Shown: positions 46,601 through 54,908 of the stretch, piece by piece | How positions within the stretch are numbered: the first letter of the stretch is position 1 | How the letters are laid out: each line of letters opens with the position of its first letter | Origin: CAINVV01 sp037137375 | GTDB lineage: Bacteria > Bacteroidota > Bacteroidia > Bacteroidales > Prolixibacteraceae | Reading direction: 5' to 3' | Assembly: GCA_037137375.1 (NCBI GenBank) | Contig: JBAXKJ010000001.1 | Location: 248,001 to 312,000, forward strand | Length of the DNA stretch: 64,000 nucleotides | Notes under the pieces: model-generated | What the model saw: only the letters and a program-made list of their open reading frames with translations | The model's database searches: none | What the model was told of the DNA's origin: nothing | Position numbers and translations under genes: made by a program

Positions 46601-47008
46601 CTGATCAGGGAGATCACTCGGAAGATCCCTTTTTGATTTGTCAACAGCATCTCTCACACGTTGTTTGGCGGATTCTACTTTTATACTCGGGTCGAACTCA
46701 ACGACGATGGAGGAGAAATCCTGGACCGAATTGCTGGTGATTTTTTTTACGTCGGCAATTGATTTCAATTGTTTTTCAATCGGACGTGTGATGAGGTTCT
46801 CAATGTCAACAGGTGAGGTTCCCGGATAGGGAGAGTTGACAATAATATATGGAATTACGACTTCAGGAAACTGTTCCTTAGGAATCTGATAATAGTTTAG
46901 CATTCCCAGAATGGAGATAATAAAAGCAAGTACATACACACTCGTCTTATTATCTACAGCCCAACTGGTTGCAAAAAATTCTTTGATAAAAAATTTATCC
47001 TTTGACAT
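43619..47008 (-). CDS. RND-family efflux pump inner-membrane permease
   Basis: A 1,129-residue proton-driven permease of the AcrB/MdtB (HAE-1-like) class, exporting drugs or other toxic compounds across both membranes with the adaptor and TolC-like channel encoded next. It shows the TM1 opening (FFATSWAVDNKTSVYVLAFII), GTSPVDIENLITRPIEKQL, the TM4 charged motif ALGIVVDDAIVVIENTHR with its proton-relay Asp pair, and the duplicated second half with GIVVRNGILIVEFCDE. It is about 90 residues longer than typical; extra hydrophobic stretches near residues 500-560 (VLWVMFGLAVVAYLF and FLVFAILMVFLYHYA) account for this. Substrate specificity cannot be read. Confidence 0.95.
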   Translation of the reverse strand: MSKDKFFIKEFFATSWAVDNKTSVYVLAFIISILGMLNYYQIPKEQFPEVVIPYIIVNSPYPGTSPVDIENLITRPIEKQLKSIADVKKITSNSVQDFSSIVVEFDPSIKVESAKQRVRDAVDKSKRDLPSDLPDQPQIMDVNLAEFPVMYINISGNYDLDKLKKFAEVVQDKVEGVKEITRVDIVGALEREIQINADIFKMQASRVTFADIESAVARENLTISGGTITQNGTKNSVRLKGQFENVQNIRDIVVHASGGGYVKLCDLADVKDDFKEQESFARLDGKNVITLNVIKKSGANLLDASDQIMEIVDNVKGKELPSDLTMTVTGDQSRFTRNTLEELNNTIIIGFILVTIVLMFFMGFTNAFFVGLSVPLSMAIAYLIIPNIGFTMNMIVMFAFIFALGIVVDDAIVVIENTHRMHKDNPDIRVAAKLAAGEVFLPILSGTLTTLAPFFPLAFWPGIVGQFMHYLPVTLIITLFASLFVAYIFNPVFAVSFMVHEFDADDKANWKTTKKVLWVMFGLAVVAYLFKSIGVGNFLVFAILMVFLYHYAIQFWIQSFQETLWPKIMAAYERQLRWMLYGFRPLWLLVAMIFLFIFTVVLTGIVKPKVLFFPNSDPNSIMVYVKLPGGTDQNVTDSVTRIAERRVYDAIGLHNPDVESVISNITIGADEEGFNSAGKPFNKGKITVNFVESKYRTTGISTTIYMDKIRSTVGDIAGSEITVGKSKMGPPTGQPINIEVTSENMDDLVTDAYRFRNYLDSLNIPGIEELKTDFELNSPEIIIEIDRDRAQRVGLSTGQIGMELRTALFGKEISKFKKDEDEFPITLRYSKVTRENINSLINLIITYRDMNSGQIRTIPLSTVAKIRYSSSYAGIKRLDQKRIITIYSNVLSGYSPNDIVPKIKALAKDYPMHQGTSIKLTGEQEKQAETTAFLVQAMIIALGLIFFILITQFGSISKTIIILSEVIFSIIGVLLGIIFFHMDMVIMMTGLGIVALGGIVVRNGILIVEFCDEMKKRGMKTRDAIVQAGKTRITPVVLTASATILGLVPLAVGMNINFGTLFTSLNPHIYFGGDNVAFWGPLSWTIIFGLSFATFLTLLFVPALYYMDYIIRIKNRRRKNLKKILSVKG

Positions 47009-47026
47009 AGTATTTTTTTTTGTCTA

Positions 47027-48142
47027 TTAGAAAATGACAGGTGTTCCGTCTTTCAAGTTCTGAAATCCGGCTGTAATAACTTGATCTCCTGTGGTTAAAC
47101 CTGAAAGAATCTCTGCATCACCATTGTAATCCATTCCGATGGTAATTTTCTTGCGGACTGCGGTATTTTTGTCACCAACTTTTGCAATGACATACACGAA
47201 TTTGCCGTCCTGGTTACTCTGGATGATGTTAACAGGCAAAATCAGACTAGACTCATTAGAATAATCTTTGATCTTGACGTAGGCGATCATGTTGGCCCGT
47301 AGTTCAACTTCTTTAGATGAAAGCTTGCATTCAACTCTGAAAGTGCGGTTGGTTGGATCGATGAAACGGCTGGTGAAACTCAATTTTGTTTCAATTTCTT
47401 GTCCAAGATCAGGGAAGCGCACAAAGGCCTGATTTCCGTTTTTAATTCGTGAGGCAAAGTTCTCAGATATCTCAGCAGTAATCTTTGCTGACGACATATT
47501 GATCACGCGAATCACAGAAGTAGGAAGTCCCGGAGAAGCAAGTTGTCCGACTTTTAAAGGGACGCTTTCGACAGAACCGCTGATAGGGGCAACAATGTTA
47601 GCCATTGAAATTTGTTCCTGCAGGGTTTTAATTCGTCTCTCCAGTGATTCCTTTCCTGTTTTAGCTTGAAGAAACTGAATTTCGCTGCCAATTTTCTTAT
47701 CCCAGAGGTTTTTTTGTTTTTCATACATGATGTTAGCCATATCCAGTTGGGTTTTGACCTCTTCAACAGATTGTTTCAAAACCTGAGCGTCGAGTGTAGC
47801 CAGGATATCTCCTTTTTTAACCTGAGAGCCCTCTCTGACGAATACATTTGTTACGACACCAGCCATTTGCGGGCTAACAGATACATTCTGGTCACCATCG
47901 ACCACTCCCTGAATCTCGACGAAGTGTATAAAAGGTGAAGTGGTAATTTTCAGAACCTTTACGGTTACTGTTTTATCAATTTTTTGCTGATTAGGATTGA
48001 TCTCGGTTTCAAGTTTTGAAATTTCTGTATTTAAGATTTCGCGTTCTGTCTTTAGTTTTTCCAACTTAGCTTTATTATCGCCGTTTGGTGAGCAGGCAAC
48101 TAGGGTGGATAGGAGTACCAGGGTAAGAATTGAGTTTTTCAT
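47027..48142 (-). CDS. RND efflux periplasmic adaptor (membrane fusion protein), lipoprotein
   Basis: A 371-residue adaptor with a lipoprotein signal ending LLSTLVAC (Cys about 17). After a coiled N-terminal stretch (KLEKLKTEREILNTEISKLETE) come the barrel-sandwich halves with GVVTNVFVREGSQVKKGDILATLD and IVAPISGSVESVPLKVGQL. The alpha-hairpin lies between them (SVEEVKTQLDMANIMYEKQ), and a beta-barrel and membrane-proximal part ends with GLTTGDQVITAGFQNLKDG. It would bridge permease and channel. It starts one base after the TolC-like gene's stop and ends 18 bases before the permease, all in one operon. Confidence 0.94.
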   Translation of the reverse strand: MKNSILTLVLLSTLVACSPNGDNKAKLEKLKTEREILNTEISKLETEINPNQQKIDKTVTVKVLKITTSPFIHFVEIQGVVDGDQNVSVSPQMAGVVTNVFVREGSQVKKGDILATLDAQVLKQSVEEVKTQLDMANIMYEKQKNLWDKKIGSEIQFLQAKTGKESLERRIKTLQEQISMANIVAPISGSVESVPLKVGQLASPGLPTSVIRVINMSSAKITAEISENFASRIKNGNQAFVRFPDLGQEIETKLSFTSRFIDPTNRTFRVECKLSSKEVELRANMIAYVKIKDYSNESSLILPVNIIQSNQDGKFVYVIAKVGDKNTAVRKKITIGMDYNGDAEILSGLTTGDQVITAGFQNLKDGTPVIF

Positions 48143-48143
48143 A

Positions 48144-49484
48144 TTATTTATTGTTATTAATTTCCTGATTGATATTAAATATTTTTTCGAGTTTTGATTT
48201 AGCGGTGGCCAGATCGTATATGCTTTGATAATAGCTTGTAAGACTGGTAAGATATTGATTTTGAGTATTCGTCAGGTCCATGCTGGAAGAGACTCCGTTC
48301 TTGTATTTTTCCAATGTTCGCTGATATATCTGATCTGACAAAGACAGGCTCTTCTTTTGAATTTCAAACTTTTCATATTTGATTTTCAAATCCGTCTGGG
48401 TCTGATCGGCTTGCAACATCAGATTGTTGAAAACCAGTTTTCTGGTATTATCCATTTTTTCGATTGCCAGCTTCTTTTGGGAAACAGCCGCCATCCTCTG
48501 TCCGCTGCTGAAAATAGGGAAGCTCATGTTTATTCCCAGAAGATCCTTCATCGAAAAGTCGAAAGAAGGTTTTTTAGCTTTTTCAGTATGATTGTAGAAC
48601 CCTGAAATGACCGGTAAATAGGCCGCAAGGGCATTTTGATATTCAAGTTTTGAAAGTGCTGTCGCAGTATTTATCAGACGATAATCGATATTTTTCTCAA
48701 TATTAAACGTTTGGCTCATAAGAGGAGCTACCGTAACTGGCAGAGAACTATTGGCATCCAGGGAATCGGTGAGTTTAACTTTTGCATTAATATCCAGCCC
48801 TAGTATAATCTTAAATAACCGGTAACCGATATCCAGGTTACTTTTTACCTGATTGATTGCATTCATCAGGTTATTGATGGTCAGCTCGAGCTGGTCTACG
48901 TCGGTCTTTTCAACAAATCCCTGTTTGTTCATTTCAGTAATCTCGTAGGCTGTCTTCTTGATATTGTCGAGGCTCTTCTGTAGGTTTTTCAGACTCTCTT
49001 CTGCAACAAGAATCATGTAATAAGTATTGATAACTGATTCGTTAACATCCAGGACTGTCTTTTCCGTATTCTCGTTGGTTTGCAGATAAAGTGTCTTCAT
49101 TGCTTTCAGTCCGACAAGATAGGAACCGTTGAAAATCAGCTGAGAAGTTGTAATATCGAAAGTTACGTTGTTTTTCACCCCCAGTTCGATGGCAGGAGTT
49201 CCCGGGCCCATGGTTCCGGGTGGAAGAGACGGTACGACCGGAAGAAACTGATAGGCTCCTTTAGAATCGATATGAGGAAGACCAATGGCAGTTGTTTCCC
49301 AGATCTTCTTTCTGGCAATTTCCATATCGATCACAGAATTGCGAATGTTGGCATTGTTTTCCAGCGCGATTCTCCTGGCTTCAGTGAGTGAAATTCGCGT
49401 TGAATCCTGAGCTTCACTTTTCTTATTAATTAATAGAAGAAGTGACAGGGTTATAAATAGTATATAACGATTTGATAATGACAT
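48144..49484 (-). CDS. TolC-family outer-membrane efflux channel
   Basis: A 446-residue protein with a signal peptide (ILFITLSLLLLINKKSEAQ) and the duplicated long-helix pattern of TolC proteins: LTEARRIALENNANIRNSVID at the front, ALSKLEYQNALAAYLPVISG as the second repeat start, and the C-terminal helix ending SIYDLATAKSKLEKIF. It forms the outer-membrane exit duct of the tripartite pump. It is the second gene of the operon, 5 bases after tetR, and one base before the adaptor gene. Confidence 0.94.
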   Translation of the reverse strand: MSLSNRYILFITLSLLLLINKKSEAQDSTRISLTEARRIALENNANIRNSVIDMEIARKKIWETTAIGLPHIDSKGAYQFLPVVPSLPPGTMGPGTPAIELGVKNNVTFDITTSQLIFNGSYLVGLKAMKTLYLQTNENTEKTVLDVNESVINTYYMILVAEESLKNLQKSLDNIKKTAYEITEMNKQGFVEKTDVDQLELTINNLMNAINQVKSNLDIGYRLFKIILGLDINAKVKLTDSLDANSSLPVTVAPLMSQTFNIEKNIDYRLINTATALSKLEYQNALAAYLPVISGFYNHTEKAKKPSFDFSMKDLLGINMSFPIFSSGQRMAAVSQKKLAIEKMDNTRKLVFNNLMLQADQTQTDLKIKYEKFEIQKKSLSLSDQIYQRTLEKYKNGVSSSMDLTNTQNQYLTSLTSYYQSIYDLATAKSKLEKIFNINQEINNNK

Positions 49485-49489
49485 AAATA

Positions 49490-50143
49490 TTACTTTTTTA
49501 TTGTTTTAATATATTCTATTATTTCATTTTTTTTTGATTCAAAGAAGGCGAGTCCTGAGGGCGTAGAAATGGCTCTGACATGATTTTCGAACAACACTTC
49601 AAATAGTTGCATGAAATTAATGTCTAATGTTTTGCAAATGTCGGAGTCATGCAGCTCAACGAAGCTGTTGATATAAATAGTCGCAACCAGTTCAACATTG
49701 ATATCATCACGGTAGAGCTTTTCTGCGATTCCCTGAAGAATGTTGTTCTTCATTCCTTCGTAAACGAATTTGCGTTTCTTTTCAACATAGGCCTCAAAAA
49801 CCTGTGGGTAATACTTTTCCATCTCAAAACGAATCATTGGATTCATCTTCTTAATCTCTTCATGCACCAATTGACTGATTTTCAATAGTTTTTCAATTGC
49901 ATTAATTGGATATTTTCCAATTTCCTCACTAATTCGATTTAACTTAATCTCCTCATTAAGGAAAACTTTCTCGACCAGTTCTTCTTTGTTTTTAACGAAG
50001 GTGTAAAGTGTTTTCTTTGAGATGCCCAGTCTGCGGCTTAACTCATCCATGTTAAGGTTTTTCAGACCATACTTGTAGAAAAGCTCTTTGATAGGTTCAA
50101 TCAGATCCTGAAACCGTTCATTTTGCTCATCTGTTTTTTCCAT
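49490..50143 (-). CDS. TetR/AcrR-family regulator of the efflux operon
   Basis: A 217-residue regulator with an N-terminal helix-turn-helix (about 28-47: NMDELSRRLGISKKTLYTFV followed by NKEELV), a clear TetR signature. The C-terminal ligand-binding region is all-helical and not similar to anything I can name. It is the first gene of the operon with tolC (5-base gap), adaptor and permease. A 28-base palindrome lies 34 bases upstream of its start, so autoregulated repression of the whole operon, relieved by a pump substrate, is the likely circuit. Confidence 0.92.
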   Translation of the reverse strand: MEKTDEQNERFQDLIEPIKELFYKYGLKNLNMDELSRRLGISKKTLYTFVKNKEELVEKVFLNEEIKLNRISEEIGKYPINAIEKLLKISQLVHEEIKKMNPMIRFEMEKYYPQVFEAYVEKKRKFVYEGMKNNILQGIAEKLYRDDINVELVATIYINSFVELHDSDICKTLDINFMQLFEVLFENHVRAISTPSGLAFFESKKNEIIEYIKTIKK

Positions 50144-50177
50144 TGTCCAAAGTCTTAATTTTTAATATGCAAAAATC

Positions 50178-50205
50178 GGAAACATTTTACACATAAAACG
50201 TTTCC
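50178..50205. promoter_or_regulatory. Palindromic TetR operator upstream of the efflux operon
   Basis: Arms GGAAACATTTTA (50178-50189) and TAAAACGTTTCC (50194-50205) are complementary at 11 of 12 positions around a 4-base centre. Size and symmetry fit a TetR-family site, 34 bases before the tetR start. A further half-site-like TTAAATGTTTC begins at 50211. Confidence 0.75.
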
Positions 50206-50291
50206 TTTTGTTAAATGTTTCTTAATTCTACTTAACTTATTTTTAATGATTCTGACAAGCAAACATTTTTTCCTAGGATTTTTGAAACTAT

Positions 50292-50299
50292 TATCTTTG
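50292..50299 (+). promoter_or_regulatory. -7 element upstream of ruvX
   Basis: TATCTTTG matches TAnnTTTG exactly and lies 20 bases before the ATG at 50320. No clear TTG is seen at -33. Confidence 0.45.
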
Positions 50300-50319
50300 A
50301 AGCAAATATAAATGGAAGA

Positions 50320-50742
50320 ATGGGAAGGATAATGGCCATTGATTATGGGAAAAAGAGGGTAGGAGTGGCTGTTACTGATCCATTGCAACTAATAGCCACA
50401 CGCCTGGATACTGTGAATGCTGATCATATCTGGATTTTTCTGGATGGATATTTTTCACAGGAAGAAGTCGAACTGGTTTTAGTTGGATATCCGGTTCAGT
50501 TAAATAACCAGCCTTCTGAGGCTTTGAACTATATTAATCCGTTTTTACGAAAATTTCAGCAGAAATATACCAAAGAGATCAGACTTGTTGATGAGAGATT
50601 TAGTTCAAAAATGGCCTTTCAATCCATGATTGACGCGGGGTTACCCAAGATTAAGAGACAGGATAAAGGTACCATTGACGGAATAAGTGCAACTATTCTC
50701 CTGCAGTCTTTTCTCGAACAAAAAAAGTATAACAAACTATGA
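50320..50742 (+). CDS. ruvX: Putative pre-16S rRNA nuclease / Holliday-junction resolvase-like YqgF
   Basis: A 140-residue RNase-H-fold protein. The metal-binding Asp lies in MAIDYGKKRVGVAVTD (residue 7). VLVGYPVQLN, LVDERFSSKMA and the final KGTIDGISATILLQSFLEQ complete the YqgF pattern. In E. coli the family finishes the 5' end of 16S rRNA; the older name RuvX reflects resolvase similarity. The peptide deformylase gene starts within its last codons (ATGA overlap, 4 bases), so the two are co-translated. Divergent from the efflux operon. Confidence 0.93.
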   Translation: MGRIMAIDYGKKRVGVAVTDPLQLIATRLDTVNADHIWIFLDGYFSQEEVELVLVGYPVQLNNQPSEALNYINPFLRKFQQKYTKEIRLVDERFSSKMAFQSMIDAGLPKIKRQDKGTIDGISATILLQSFLEQKKYNKL

Positions 50743-51296
50743 TTTTACCTGTCACTTTATACGGAGATCCGGTTTTGAGGAAGGTTTGTAAAGACATTGA
50801 AATTAATTACAAGGGTCTGAGCGAATTGATAGAAAATATGTTCGAAACGATGTATAATGCTGAAGGTGTCGGTCTTGCTGCCCCTCAAGTTGGACTTCCC
50901 ATCCGGTTGTTCGTCGTGGACTTGTCACCGTTGAGTAAAACTGAACCCTCCCTGGAAGGATTCAAGAAGTACTTTATTAATGCAAAGATCATTGAGAAAA
51001 GTGGTGAAGAAGAGCTTATGGAGGAAGGATGTTTAAGTATTCCCGGGATTCACGAAGAAATCTATAGAAAAGGCTTTGTTAAAATGCAATACATTGATAT
51101 TGATGGAAATAGATATGAAGACGACTTTTCCGGATATCTTGCCAGGGTCATTCAGCATGAGTATGACCACATAGATGGTGTCATGTTTACAGACTATTGC
51201 TCTCCACTTCGAAAAAGGCTTCTGAAGCGTAAATTATCCGATATTTCTAAGGGAATTACTACTGCGACCTACCGTGTGAAGATTCCCCGGATTTAA
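50739..51296 (+). CDS. def: Peptide deformylase
   Basis: A 185-residue metalloenzyme that removes the N-formyl group from new proteins. All three motifs are intact: GVGLAAPQVG, EEGCLSIPG (metal-binding Cys) and QHEYDHIDG (two metal His and the catalytic Glu). Length is normal for the family. It overlaps ruvX by 4 bases. comEC starts about 100 bases downstream and may have its own promoter. Confidence 0.96.
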   Translation: MILPVTLYGDPVLRKVCKDIEINYKGLSELIENMFETMYNAEGVGLAAPQVGLPIRLFVVDLSPLSKTEPSLEGFKKYFINAKIIEKSGEEELMEEGCLSIPGIHEEIYRKGFVKMQYIDIDGNRYEDDFSGYLARVIQHEYDHIDGVMFTDYCSPLRKRLLKRKLSDISKGITTATYRVKIPRI

Positions 51297-51394
51297 TTCA
51301 CAAGATTAATTCTACTTGCTTTTCATTTCAGGCAACTCGTAGCAATTTCATTTTTTCCCTGGAAAGCCTTAACTTGATATGAATATCTCATATC

Positions 51395-53485
51395 ATGTCC
51401 TTTATTGGGTCAAAACTGGCCAGTGCCCCTTTTATCAGGTTACTTCTTCCGCTTTGTCTCGGTATTAGCTTTCCGGTTAAGATGTTCAGCATCCCGCCCT
51501 TTTATGCTACTGTTTCTATTTTAATTTTATTAATTATCCTGTTGTTTTTCAGAACAGTATCCTTCTATTTGCAACATTTGTGGGGTATATTGCTTTTGAT
51601 AACTATCTTTTTCTTTGGTGTTTTCAGGGCTGGCGACCAAATCAGGTCTTATCCAGTACTACCAGATCAGCAATATTTTGCCATTCTTGACGATTATCCG
51701 GCAGAAAGGGAGAAGACTTTCATGGTAATGGCTCAACTCACCGGCTTGCAGCAAAAGATATTATTATTTCTTCCAAAGACACCTGAACTTAAATCTGCTG
51801 AACCGGGAGCCATAATATGTTTCAATGGAAAACCCGAATTGATCAGAAATGACGGAAATCCTTTTGAATTCAACTACCAGAAATATCTTAATAACAGGGG
51901 AATAGGATATAGGATATTCCTGAAAGAAAAAAGTGTTAGACTTATAAAGGGAATGACCCTTCAGAATATTTTTCATAAAGCTTTGATTTTCAGGGCAAGA
52001 TTAATGGATGCTCTGGAAAGAGCTGGAATTAAAGGCAATAATGTTCATTTAATAGGTTCCATTTCATTTGGTGCCAGAGATGAAGTAGATAAGGACGTCA
52101 TACAATCTTTTACTAATACAGGTGTAATTCATGTACTTGCAGTCTCAGGCATGAATGTGGGATTGATCTTTGTCATTCTCAACCTCATTTTTGGATTCTT
52201 AAAATCAGGCAAAGCGGGGAATGTAATCTACACCTTGATCATACTTTTTGGAATATGGTCTTATACCCTGATAACAGGAATGTCGGCTTCTATCCTGCGT
52301 GCAGCGCTGATGTTTTCATTCTTGATTTTCGGGAAACTTTTTAACCGTGATTCAAATATTTTTAACTCACTCGCTGTTTCCGCTTTTGCTTTGATCGCCT
52401 GGGATCCCAACCTGATCACCGATGTAGGGTTTCAGCTGTCTTACACGGCAGTACTATCGATTGTTGTAATTCATCCATTAATAGTCAAACAATTGTATTT
52501 TGAAAACTGGTTGCTCAAGCAGATTTGGATCCTAATTTCGGTGACATGCTCGGCCCAAATAGGAACGATTCCTTTCACCCTGATCTATTTTCATCAGTTC
52601 CCTGTTTACTTTTGGCTGGCCAATCTTATTGTTATTCCGTTGGTTTCGGTCATTCTTTATCTTTCGTTTGTGGTGGTTTTTCTTTCGGTGATTTCCATAC
52701 ACATTGCCACATTGGTCGCTATTTTTCTGGATTGGTCAGTGAAAATTGTGCTGATAACTGTAAGAATTATTGAAGACATGCCACATGCTGTCATTCGTGG
52801 TTTGTATCCAACCCTTTTCCAGATCTCCCTGGTTTTCATCTTGACCGGACTATTTCTGTCTTTTTTCCGATCGAAAAATGTGAAATATTTATGTGGTGCG
52901 ATTTTTACTTTAATTCTTTCTATGGGTATGACCGGCGTTGATTCCTTCCGCCAGGAGACAAGGGCAGAAGTGCTATTTTATAACATTCCGGGTACGAGAG
53001 CGCTTGTAATAACGAACCGAAGAGAAGCGATAGTCTTGTACGACAGGTGTGAAAAAGCCGGGACAAAACTCGGATATTACATGAAACCGTACTTTGGAGA
53101 GAGGGGAATAAGTAATGTTGAATTTTTTCAATTAACAGATTCTTTGCATGTTAGCAAGAAATTCCTGCGTGTTGAAGGGTATTTTATATCTTTTAAAGGA
53201 AGGAATCTATACATTGAGCCTCCAATCGGGCAAAGGACAGGGAGTATCACCCCAACCCTGACCACAGATGTTGTTTGGATCCCTAATCAAAAAGCAAATG
53301 AACTGGAAAGGGCTCCTAATTACCAATCAAGGTATATTCTATTCAGACCACTCTCCAACACCGGTAAGGAGTTGACCGCCGGGATTGGTCAAGAATGGAT
53401 AGAGATGAACCGGGCAGCTCAGATGGTCATTCAACCGGATGGCAATAATAAAGGGGAGAATAGTGATTGCAGGTATTTCAATTGA
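51395..53485 (+). CDS. ComEC/Rec2-family DNA uptake membrane protein
   Basis: A 696-residue protein with N-terminal membrane segments, an OB-like/DUF4131 periplasmic region (about 60-200) and the competence domain, recognised by ITGMSASILRAALMF-type text and SFGARDEVDKDVIQSFTNTGVIHVLAVSGMNVGL. About ten hydrophobic segments follow. In transformable bacteria it forms the inner-membrane DNA channel. The C-terminal 180 residues lie where a metallo-beta-lactamase-like nuclease is expected but show no HxHxDH motif, a state I believe is common in Bacteroidota. The ATG at 51395 is chosen; upstream AT-rich sequence gives no longer frame. Confidence 0.9.
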   Translation: MSFIGSKLASAPFIRLLLPLCLGISFPVKMFSIPPFYATVSILILLIILLFFRTVSFYLQHLWGILLLITIFFFGVFRAGDQIRSYPVLPDQQYFAILDDYPAEREKTFMVMAQLTGLQQKILLFLPKTPELKSAEPGAIICFNGKPELIRNDGNPFEFNYQKYLNNRGIGYRIFLKEKSVRLIKGMTLQNIFHKALIFRARLMDALERAGIKGNNVHLIGSISFGARDEVDKDVIQSFTNTGVIHVLAVSGMNVGLIFVILNLIFGFLKSGKAGNVIYTLIILFGIWSYTLITGMSASILRAALMFSFLIFGKLFNRDSNIFNSLAVSAFALIAWDPNLITDVGFQLSYTAVLSIVVIHPLIVKQLYFENWLLKQIWILISVTCSAQIGTIPFTLIYFHQFPVYFWLANLIVIPLVSVILYLSFVVVFLSVISIHIATLVAIFLDWSVKIVLITVRIIEDMPHAVIRGLYPTLFQISLVFILTGLFLSFFRSKNVKYLCGAIFTLILSMGMTGVDSFRQETRAEVLFYNIPGTRALVITNRREAIVLYDRCEKAGTKLGYYMKPYFGERGISNVEFFQLTDSLHVSKKFLRVEGYFISFKGRNLYIEPPIGQRTGSITPTLTTDVVWIPNQKANELERAPNYQSRYILFRPLSNTGKELTAGIGQEWIEMNRAAQMVIQPDGNNKGENSDCRYFN

Positions 53486-53497
53486 AAATGGGAAGGA

Positions 53498-54112
53498 TTA
53501 TTCAACCAGGATACCTTTACCCTGTCTGACAATTTCGGCATCACCTGAAGTGCAATCTATTATGGTTGACGGATGGTTGTCGCCATATCCGCCATCGATC
53601 ACCAGATCTACTAAATGACCGTATTTTTCTTCAATTAATTCAGGATCAGTTATGTACTCTAATACGACATCATCGTGATGCACGGAAGTGGATAAAACAG
53701 GATGGCCGAGTTCTTTGACTATTGTCCTGATGATATTGTTTTCAGGTATTCTTATTCCGATATTCTTCTTTGAATTTTTAAAGAGTTTCGGTACGTTGGA
53801 ATTTGCCTGGAGCAGGAAGGTAAACGGTCCGGGCAGATTCTTCTTTAATAGCTTGAAAATCCCATTTGAAAAGGGTCTGCAATAATCTGATATCTGGCTT
53901 AGATCGTATAAAATGAAGGAAAAATCCGCTTTTTCCGGTTTGACATTTTTAATTTTGGCTACCCGTTCAACGGCTTTGGATTTTGTGATATCGCATCCGA
54001 TACCATATATAGTATCCGTTGGAAAGATAATAACCGCTCCATCTCTCAGCATTTCAACAATTCTGTCTATCTCCTTTAAGTTCGGATTGTCATTATAAAG
54101 ACGAACAAGCAT
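53498..54112 (-). CDS. L-threonylcarbamoyladenylate synthase (YrdC/Sua5 family)
   Basis: A 204-residue YrdC-domain protein. The blocks IIFPTDTIYGIGCDI, KPEKADFSFILYDLSQI, PGPFTFLLQAN, IGIRIPENNI and VLSTSVH follow the family order. In the KxR/SxN nucleotide signature the spacing differs slightly from E. coli TsaC, as is usual in the YciO/YrdC branch. Sua5/TsaC enzymes make the threonylcarbamoyl-AMP used for the t6A37 tRNA modification; the YciO branch has a less certain role. It converges on comEC with a 12-base gap and is divergent from mnmD, another tRNA-modification gene. Confidence 0.85.
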   Translation of the reverse strand: MLVRLYNDNPNLKEIDRIVEMLRDGAVIIFPTDTIYGIGCDITKSKAVERVAKIKNVKPEKADFSFILYDLSQISDYCRPFSNGIFKLLKKNLPGPFTFLLQANSNVPKLFKNSKKNIGIRIPENNIIRTIVKELGHPVLSTSVHHDDVVLEYITDPELIEEKYGHLVDLVIDGGYGDNHPSTIIDCTSGDAEIVRQGKGILVE

Positions 54113-54192
54113 GGTGTAAAACTTATGATATAAACTTGTGTTAGTAAAAATAGCTATTTTAGCCTTATTACACGCGGAATCTTATACCCGAT

Positions 54193-54858
54193 ATGAATAT
54201 TGAAATAACCAGGACCCTGGATGGATCCGATACCTTGTATCTGGCAGACCTGGATGAACATTATCATTCAACTTTCGGTGCCATTCAGGAATCGATGCAT
54301 GTTTTTATCCATTCCGGATTTGACTTTTGCCAGAGGACTGAAATCTGCATTCTTGAAATTGGATTGGGTACGGGTTTGAATTGTTTTCTTACCTGGATGG
54401 CAGGAAGGGATTCCGGCAGATCAGTGCAATATTTTGCTGTCGAAAAGTACCCCTTGCCAACAGATATCGTTGAACACTTGAACTATGGCGAACCATACAC
54501 TCCATCTGAATCAATTATATTTTCTTCTTTGCATACTTGCGAATGGGAATGTGATGTTCAGATAGCCAATCGATTCATGTTTCATAAAATAGAGGCAGAC
54601 CTGGTCAATCTTAATTTCAGCGAACTTCCGCAGATAGATTTGATTTATTTTGATGCTTTTTCACCTGAAAAGCAGCCTGAACTCTGGAATCTTTCTATTT
54701 TTGAAACACTTTTTTCAAAGATGCGGCCCAATGGAATACTGGTTACTTACTGTGCAAAAGGGTATGTAAGGAGACATTTGCAGGCGGCGGGTTTTACTGT
54801 TGAAAGGATTCCTGGTCCACCGGGTAAGCGTGAAATGATTAGGGCAATAAAAACCTAA
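54193..54858 (+). CDS. mnmD: tRNA (mnm5s2U34) methyltransferase domain protein MnmD
   Basis: A 221-residue SAM-dependent methyltransferase with motif I LEIGLGTGLNCFLTW near residue 55 and IDLIYFDAFSPEKQPELW near 150. These are hallmarks of the MnmC2/MnmD enzymes that methylate the nm5 group of U34 in tRNA. The oxidase half found in enterobacterial MnmC is absent, so this is the stand-alone MnmD form. The C-terminal RRHLQAAGFTVERIPGPPGKREM matches the family end. ApbE follows after 50 bases. Confidence 0.9.
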   Translation: MNIEITRTLDGSDTLYLADLDEHYHSTFGAIQESMHVFIHSGFDFCQRTEICILEIGLGTGLNCFLTWMAGRDSGRSVQYFAVEKYPLPTDIVEHLNYGEPYTPSESIIFSSLHTCEWECDVQIANRFMFHKIEADLVNLNFSELPQIDLIYFDAFSPEKQPELWNLSIFETLFSKMRPNGILVTYCAKGYVRRHLQAAGFTVERIPGPPGKREMIRAIKT

Positions 54859-54908
54859 TAAAATACAGGCAAAATAGTTCTGTTTAATGAATTTAAAATA
54901 TTTTATCA

